64,000 nt of DNA from Epiperipatus broadwayi (lineage: Eukaryota > Onychophora > Udeonychophora > Euonychophora > Peripatidae): contig JAQFVV010000030.1 of NCBI GenBank assembly GCA_028023455.1, positions 5,786,501 to 5,850,500 of the forward strand. The letters run 5' to 3'. Under the pieces are notes generated by a model. It was not told where the DNA came from. It saw only the letters and a program-made list of their open reading frames with translations, and did no database searches. The first letter of the stretch is position 1. The number at the start of each line of letters is the position of its first letter. Made by a program: the position numbers and the translations under genes. Shown here piece after piece: positions 59,085-64,000 of this stretch.

Positions 59085-59143
59085 TTTAAATAAACCTTGT
59101 GTTAATATTTGTAGAGGTCCCTACTGTCGTTTTTCAGGCACAT

Positions 59144-59441
59144 TATACAGAAAGTGAGGTATTGATTTTTATGCTGGGTTTGGGAAAAGATAAGGGGTAT
59201 TTAGATATAAAGGGCCATAGAGTTAACAAAGATTCTGTTGTGGAAATGGGATGGAGCAGATTATGAGAAAATTTGGGTGGGGAATGAACAAAGATTATGT
59301 TGTGGAAATGGGATGGAGCCGATTATGAGAAAATTTGGGTGGGGAATGGAAAGGGAATGTAAAGTGGCTAACAGGTTTCTCTGGATATAATTGCTGAGAG
59401 ATTCCTGACTCCATTTAAGGAGAAGTCACAGTGCATCACAT
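59144..59441 (+). mobile_element. CR1-like LINE 3' tail, nested insertion
   Basis: Starts in sequence matching GCTGAGTTTGGAAAAAGATA (40026) and ends GGAGAAGTCACAGTGCATCA. CACAT at 59139-59143 and 59442-59446 may be a short TSD. A 62-bp segment is tandemly duplicated (59225-59286 and 59287-59348), differing at two sites. Confidence 0.8.
59225..59348 (+). repeat. 62-bp tandem duplication inside the LINE tail
   Basis: Two copies starting AACAAAGATTCTGTTGTGGA and AACAAAGATTATGTTGTGGA, with one further difference (GGAGCAG versus GGAGCCG). The other LINE tails in this window have a single copy. Confidence 0.9.
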
Positions 59442-59510
59442 CACATGGTCTTAAGTTTATAATTTAATATATATTACTTTATGTAATGAGTATGTGCTTA
59501 ACAAATTTAA

Positions 59511-60147
59511 ATATTGCCAAAATCACACTTTTCTTTATTTTTTCCGTAATAAAGAGGTTTGCTAAAAAGTGTTTGAAGCGGTTTGGATAAATTGTATTTA
59601 AATTAAATTTAATTATTACTACTTAATTAAGTTGGTTTACTGAGTAAAACAATGGATGTTAAAGGGAAAATATGCATTATATGAAAAGCAATAGTTTGAT
59701 TTAAAACAACAAAATAAAAAATATAAAGTTAAAAAAAACAAAAAACAAAATAAATTTAAAATACAATTTAAAAATCTTGCTAAGTAAAAAAGAAATTCTC
59801 TTCATTTAAAATCATGTTTTGGACTTTGGTAGCTTTTTTATATTTTGTTGTTTTAGATACAGTTTATATATATATTATTGACTCTGGGATGTTGTTCATA
59901 ATTAATTTTTTGGATAAGGTTAGTAATATTTTTTGAGCCATACCATTATTTGGAAATAAGCATTTAAAATTATTTTTTTACATATAAACTTTTATCAATC
60001 TGGATTTCCTTGAATCAATTTATCTTAATATTCATTCAGGCTGAAGGAAAAAAGGCTGAGTTTATCTCTTTTATCAATACATGTAAAAAATAAATAAAGG
60101 GGACAGTTATTAAGAATTGCTAGATAATATTTTTTGTAATTTCTAAA
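59511..60147. other. AT-rich intergenic DNA
   Basis: No supported feature. Confidence 0.45.
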
Positions 60148-60161
60148 AATTGTAAAAATGG

Positions 60162-60315
60162 CAAAACCCTGTGACAACCAGAGTAATCAATGGATGCCAG
60201 CATCCATTGATTACTCTGGTTGCCAGCATCCATTGATTACTCTGGTTGTCACAGGGTGGCATTACTGTATGGAGAGTTTTGCCTTGTTTAATAACAATTA
60301 TGTGCTAAGTGGTTT
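60162..60315. mobile_element. Family A fold-back, rearranged short copy with perfect 14-bp TSD
   Basis: GTGACAACCAGAGTAATCAA+TGGATGCCAG is followed by CATCCATTGATTACTCTGGT+TGCCAG and again by CATCCATTGATTACTCTGGT+TGTCAC, so one arm is present once and its complement twice. The right end is GGAGAGTTTTGCCTTGTTTA. AATTGTAAAAATGG is repeated exactly at 60148-60161 and 60316-60329. Confidence 0.85.
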
Positions 60316-60329
60316 AATTGTAAAAATGG

Positions 60330-62029
60330 TGAGGAATAAGTTTAAATTCTCATTACTTTCATTCCAGGGCAGGAGACATCTAATTTTATTTTCAAATTGC
60401 TTTAACTTTTTTTAAAATAATATTTAGTATAAATTTATTTTATTTAAAATATTTTATTTAACTATAATTTTTTAAATCAAATATTAAATTTATAAAGTAA
60501 ATTGCAAGACACATTTAAATATATTAAATAACACTCCACAATTTCTTGTAGAAACTTTTATTTTCTAAATTAATGCTAATGTATGTAAATAGTAATTAAA
60601 GATCCAATATTTTGTTAATTTATTTATGGTCTTTATAAAGAGTTATAATATCATTGATTGGAAAAAAATATAAAATACATATAAATATATATGTAATGTG
60701 TATTCACACACATATATATATACACACACATATATCCATCAGAAAACAGTCACCACCTAAACATACCAATATAGATAGTAATCAATATTTCTCATTGTTG
60801 TCAAGGCAACCTCTCTGGTTTCTAATGGTTATATATCATCCCATTTAGCTTTAAGCATTATTTCACTTATATATATGTATTTTTTTATTTCTGATGAAAA
60901 CCAGTCCTCTGGTTGAAATATTATATTATTTCTTGGATTTATGTCCTTTTTTGTTTTTATTTTTATATGTACAATACATACATGCATCTAATTTCATTAA
61001 AAAAAAATGCAATATATATATTATTACTTTTTTTTCCAACGTTATAAATATAAAATTGCTTGTAATAATCAAAATATTAAAATGAATCTTTCTATATAAT
61101 TATTCAATTTTAATTTAATTTAATTTTACTTAGTATTAAGTTAATTAAAATATCAACTTATTTTAACAAATCTATTTGTAAATGTCCTGAAAACAATTGT
61201 TTTAATTAAAACATCTATAGACTCAACAAATTTTTTTTTTTAGAAATATAGAAAAGTAAATATAAACCTTTTTTTTTTTTTACAAAAAAAAAAAGTATAT
61301 ACAGCACAAAAACATTCATTATAGTGGACTTTCAACTAAAAAATTGTTTTGCAACATATTAACTTCTCAGACTAAATAATAAAAGTCACTGAATCCCATC
61401 TGCTTTTGTTCTTATTTTTTTAAAAAGTAAAATAGATTGACATCTAACACTAACTTGCATTTTCTAAGTGATGATTTTCTTATCTCTAAATTGCATGGAA
61501 TCCAATTAATGTTGTTTAAAGCTGGTCCTGGTGGCACTCCAACCACATATTTTTTAATAACATTCTAGAAATTTTCTTTTCTTTATCATTCGTGAATTTT
61601 TCACATATTGAGGCTGTCTTGAGATATACTTTTTTCATAATAAAAGATCAAATTCTTTTATTTTTTTAACATTTCTATTAAGACATAGTTCTTTATTACT
61701 CCAACTGATTTTAACAGCAGGAATTTGTCACACTTCACTGCCCATCATTCAGAAGCTACTTTAAATGCTGTCTCTGAGACAATCTATTATAACATTCATT
61801 TTGGACTCATTCTAAAGAGAAAAATTGAGAACTAATGTAATATTGAAGATTTAGTTGTGAAAACAGTCCAGAGATGACACGAATTTCAATTTTAGCCCCA
61901 TAAATCAAACCCAACACTTTCTTTTTCTTGTCGGTAATTGGTAGTTTTTCATTCTTTCTGTAAAATGAAGAGCTTTTGGTTGGTTTCTTTTGTTGTTTCG
62001 ATTTCAATAATAAAAACACATATTTTTAT
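60330..62029. other. AT-rich intergenic DNA with a small CA/TA repeat
   Basis: A CACACATATATATATACACA run lies at about 60706-60735. A minus-strand frame at 61807-62019 (KKKVLGLIYGAKIEIRVISG) has mixed composition but no recognisable domain and decays upstream. I do not call it a gene. Confidence 0.4.
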
Positions 62030-62125
62030 GAGTGTAAAAGATTGTGATCTGGGTCAACTAATGAGTACTGGTTCAGCATGAAATGTGCACCTTGGGAATC
62101 ATAGATCTTTTTTACACGTCTAGAT
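62030..62125 (-). repeat. Family E fragment
   Basis: On the minus strand, GATTCCCAAGGTGCACATTT, CATGCTGAACCAGTACTCAT and GACCCAGATCACAATC match the arms at 63400-63460 and 63700-63770. Only about 95 bp. Confidence 0.65.
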
Positions 62126-63039
62126 AATGCAACTACCTTGATTTTTATGAAATTATTTATTTTATGTTTGTGCACAAGACAGTGGAACTGAATATTCTCA
62201 AAATAAGATTAATCTGAATTAAATTTTCTATGCAGAATTTGAGATTTGTGCTTAAACACTGTTTGAAGATGACTGATCTAATAGATGCAATATTAATCAC
62301 TGCAGAAGAATAATTACATGTAGAATAACTTGCAGTAGTATTGAATATGAAATAAGTAATGGTGAGGAGCATTGGGGTATGACCAACAGAAAATAAGAAA
62401 TCAACAATTTATAATGAACCATTTATTTGCATTAGTGAATGTGTCCAGAGATTTTTAATTTTTATTTAATTCTTCTTGTTTTTTTGTTAAAATGTGCAAA
62501 ATGATGAGTTGCCTGGAAGGCTAGTGGTAGTTGGTCACAACAGTAAAAAAAACCCCAACTAAGTCTCATTTTACTTTTCTTAGCCAGAAAAATCCTTAGG
62601 TTTGTAATCTGTTACTATATTTACCATTAACAGCTACTTATCTATACAGTGAGGCAACTACTTATTAAGGTGTGTTGATAAATTTACATTCCATGCAGTG
62701 TTTGGAAAACACATTGCAACTGGTATTAAGAACATTTTTCATCAAGTTTAATAATATAACATTTCTGAAATAGCATAAGCGATTTTCATATTTTATTTTA
62801 TGAAGACGAACCACACATCTGTGTGTGGTTTTACATTTACAAGTTCAATTACAGAATTATTATATATCCACATCAAGCAAAAGTTAAATTAATTACTCAA
62901 TAAGCAGATTAATTATTCAGTAAAAAAACAAACAAAAAAAGTTATTCGCATGCTGAATTTTTTTTCTACTTTTTCTTTCTAACTAAACAGAAAGTAATTG
63001 AAGCTTGCAATAAGTTATATCATGCTTACAACCTTATAA
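62126..63039. other. AT-rich intergenic DNA
   Basis: No supported feature. Confidence 0.4.
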
Positions 63040-63965
63040 CAACCATCCATCAGCCCAGATATAAGACCAAACTCTCAGACCATAGATACATGAGAAACAC
63101 CATGTGACAATCCAACTTCATATACACATTATTTCTAGAGAAACCCTAACCATCACATGATCATTATCTCTTATACAAGCACATAATTGTTATTAAACAA
63201 GGCAAAACTCTCCATACAGTAGTGCCATCCTGTGCCTTACTCTGGTTGGCACAGGGGGACACTAGTGTATGGAGAGTTTTGCCTTGTTTAGAAACCCAAC
63301 TTTAATTTCTTATTTTTTATATATTTTTTCTTATTTTTTAATTAATTACAATTCTACCACACATTACCAAAATGTATGATCAAAGATGTGAAAAGGATAA
63401 ATGATTCCCAAGATGCATATTCCATGCGGAACCAGCACTCACCAATTGGCCCAGATCACAATCTCTTACACATATCTTCATATTTGTTCAATATATATCT
63501 AGATAGGAAATTACTATTGTTTAATTGTCAGGTTTCAAATTTTCTGCAGTACAACATTAATATAAGCCACTTAATTAAAATATATTTGCACTAGAGTGTT
63601 TTATATTAATGTAGGGCTGCCAAAAATTTGAAATCTGTCAATTAAACAATAGTAATTTGCTATCTCGATATATATTGAACAAATATAAAGATATGTATAA
63701 GAGATTGTGATCTGAATCAACTGATGAGTGATGTTTCAGCACAAAATGTGCATCTTGGGAATTATTTATCATTTTCACATCTTCGATCATATGTTTCAAT
63801 AATATGTGTGATAGAATTTTAATTAATAAAAAAAGAAATATGGTTAGGGTTTCTCTAGAAATAATATGTGTATGAAGTTGAATTGTCATGTGCTGTATGA
63901 ATTGCTTGACCAAGTGTGTGTTTCTAATGCATCTGTGGTCTGACTTCTGGGCTGACAGATGGATA
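63040..63965. mobile_element. Large family E palindrome
   Basis: The left arm (63040-63150 plus 63290-63560) and right arm (63605-63965) are inverted copies. Examples: ATTTCTAGAGAAACCCTAAC against GTTAGGGTTTCTCTAGAAAT, and GATTCCCAAGATGCATATTC against the complement near 63755. Both arms carry related open frames (63376-63594 plus, 63913-63638 minus) with (N)DSQDAYSM.../INNSQDAHFV and SYLFNIY.D.KLLLFN, mirrored because of the palindrome. The arms resemble the single copies at 7374, 21657 and 62030. Confidence 0.8.
63151..63289. mobile_element. Family A fold-back nested in the left arm of the palindrome
   Basis: CATCACATGATCATTATCTC, AACAAGGCAAAACTCTCCAT, GTGCCATCCTGTGCC and the complementary right half ending TTTTGCCTTGTTT. 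The right arm of the host palindrome lacks this block, so it shows the uninterrupted site. AGAAACCCTAAC (63139-63150) and AGAAACCCAAC (63290-63300) are the duplicated target. Confidence 0.9.
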
Positions 63966-64000
63966 ACTCATTGGAAGCTTTAGTTAATTGCTGTTCAGTT

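Larger units (their letters stand above)
59085..59510 (-). repeat. Family C repeat interrupted by a LINE tail
   Basis: CTTGTGTTAATATTTGTAGA+GGTCCCTACTGTCG lies left of the insertion, and GGTCTTAAGTTTATAATTTA+ATATATATTACTTTATG lies right of it. Joined in order these follow the complement of 52140-52200 and its flank, so the family C copy was present before the LINE inserted. Confidence 0.7.

Noticed and set aside
61807-62019. 70-codon minus-strand frame with KKKVLGLIYGAKIEIRVISG
   Set aside because: Composition is less biased than most, but no domain is recognised and stops fill the surrounding frame, so a gene call is not supported.
1-64000. A previously undescribed multi-gene system
   Set aside because: No cluster of intact genes exists in the window. 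The novel-looking signals are repeat families rather than a coding system.

Overview
This window looks like intergenic DNA from an AT-rich animal genome, roughly three quarters A+T by eye. No bacterial-style operon, rRNA, CRISPR array or intact protein-coding gene is visible. Almost everything recognisable is a transposable element or a relic of one. The mix of tRNA-headed SINEs, CR1-type and RTE-type LINEs, a Penelope-like fragment, Merlin, hAT and Tc1/mariner-pogo DNA elements and many fold-back repeats fits an invertebrate metazoan. The species cannot be named from this sequence.

Layout. 0-6.5 kb: a fold-back element (561-824), a long copy of fold-back family A (1652-2216), two tRNA-derived SINEs with target-site duplications (TSDs), and the end of a Penelope-like element with a GIY-YIG domain (5871-6480). 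7-24 kb: a chimeric family E repeat (7374-7851), a CR1 3' tail, an unrecognised proline-rich open frame (11163-11348), a decayed array of a short spaced motif (11807-12220), further SINEs, a TA-flanked pogo/Tigger-like element (18613-19572), and a second family E copy bounded by 24-bp direct repeats (21657-22106). 24-30 kb: a 5'-truncated CR1-like LINE on the minus strand and a dead Merlin transposase. 32-40 kb: fold-backs, a 380-bp tandem duplication, two tandem long family A copies, and the longest CR1 copy (plus strand), which keeps an esterase-type ORF1 and interrupted endonuclease and reverse transcriptase regions. 42-46.4 kb: an RTE-type LINE on the minus strand with few frame breaks, and two family A insertions. 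47-49 kb: a four-unit, about 150-bp tandem array in which each unit carries a tRNA-Gly(TCC)-like sequence, then a hAT element with an 8-bp TSD and an internal minisatellite. 51-64 kb: RTE 3' fragments, fold-backs, a SINE, a CR1 tail inside another repeat, and a 0.9-kb palindrome with a family A insertion in one arm.

How the parts relate. The LINEs are the likely source of retrotransposition machinery for the SINEs, although the copies here are broken. The most notable signal is family A. It is palindromic like a MITE, yet seven of its insertions are flanked by 11-15 bp direct repeats of unrelated sequence, closer to SINE behaviour than to a cut-and-paste transposon of fixed TSD length. Several otherwise different repeats also share a core like CCCCAGAC-RGTTTC followed by TTCATCAGTGAGG. 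The SINEs share a TGACATATG-A(n) tail behind at least two kinds of tRNA head.
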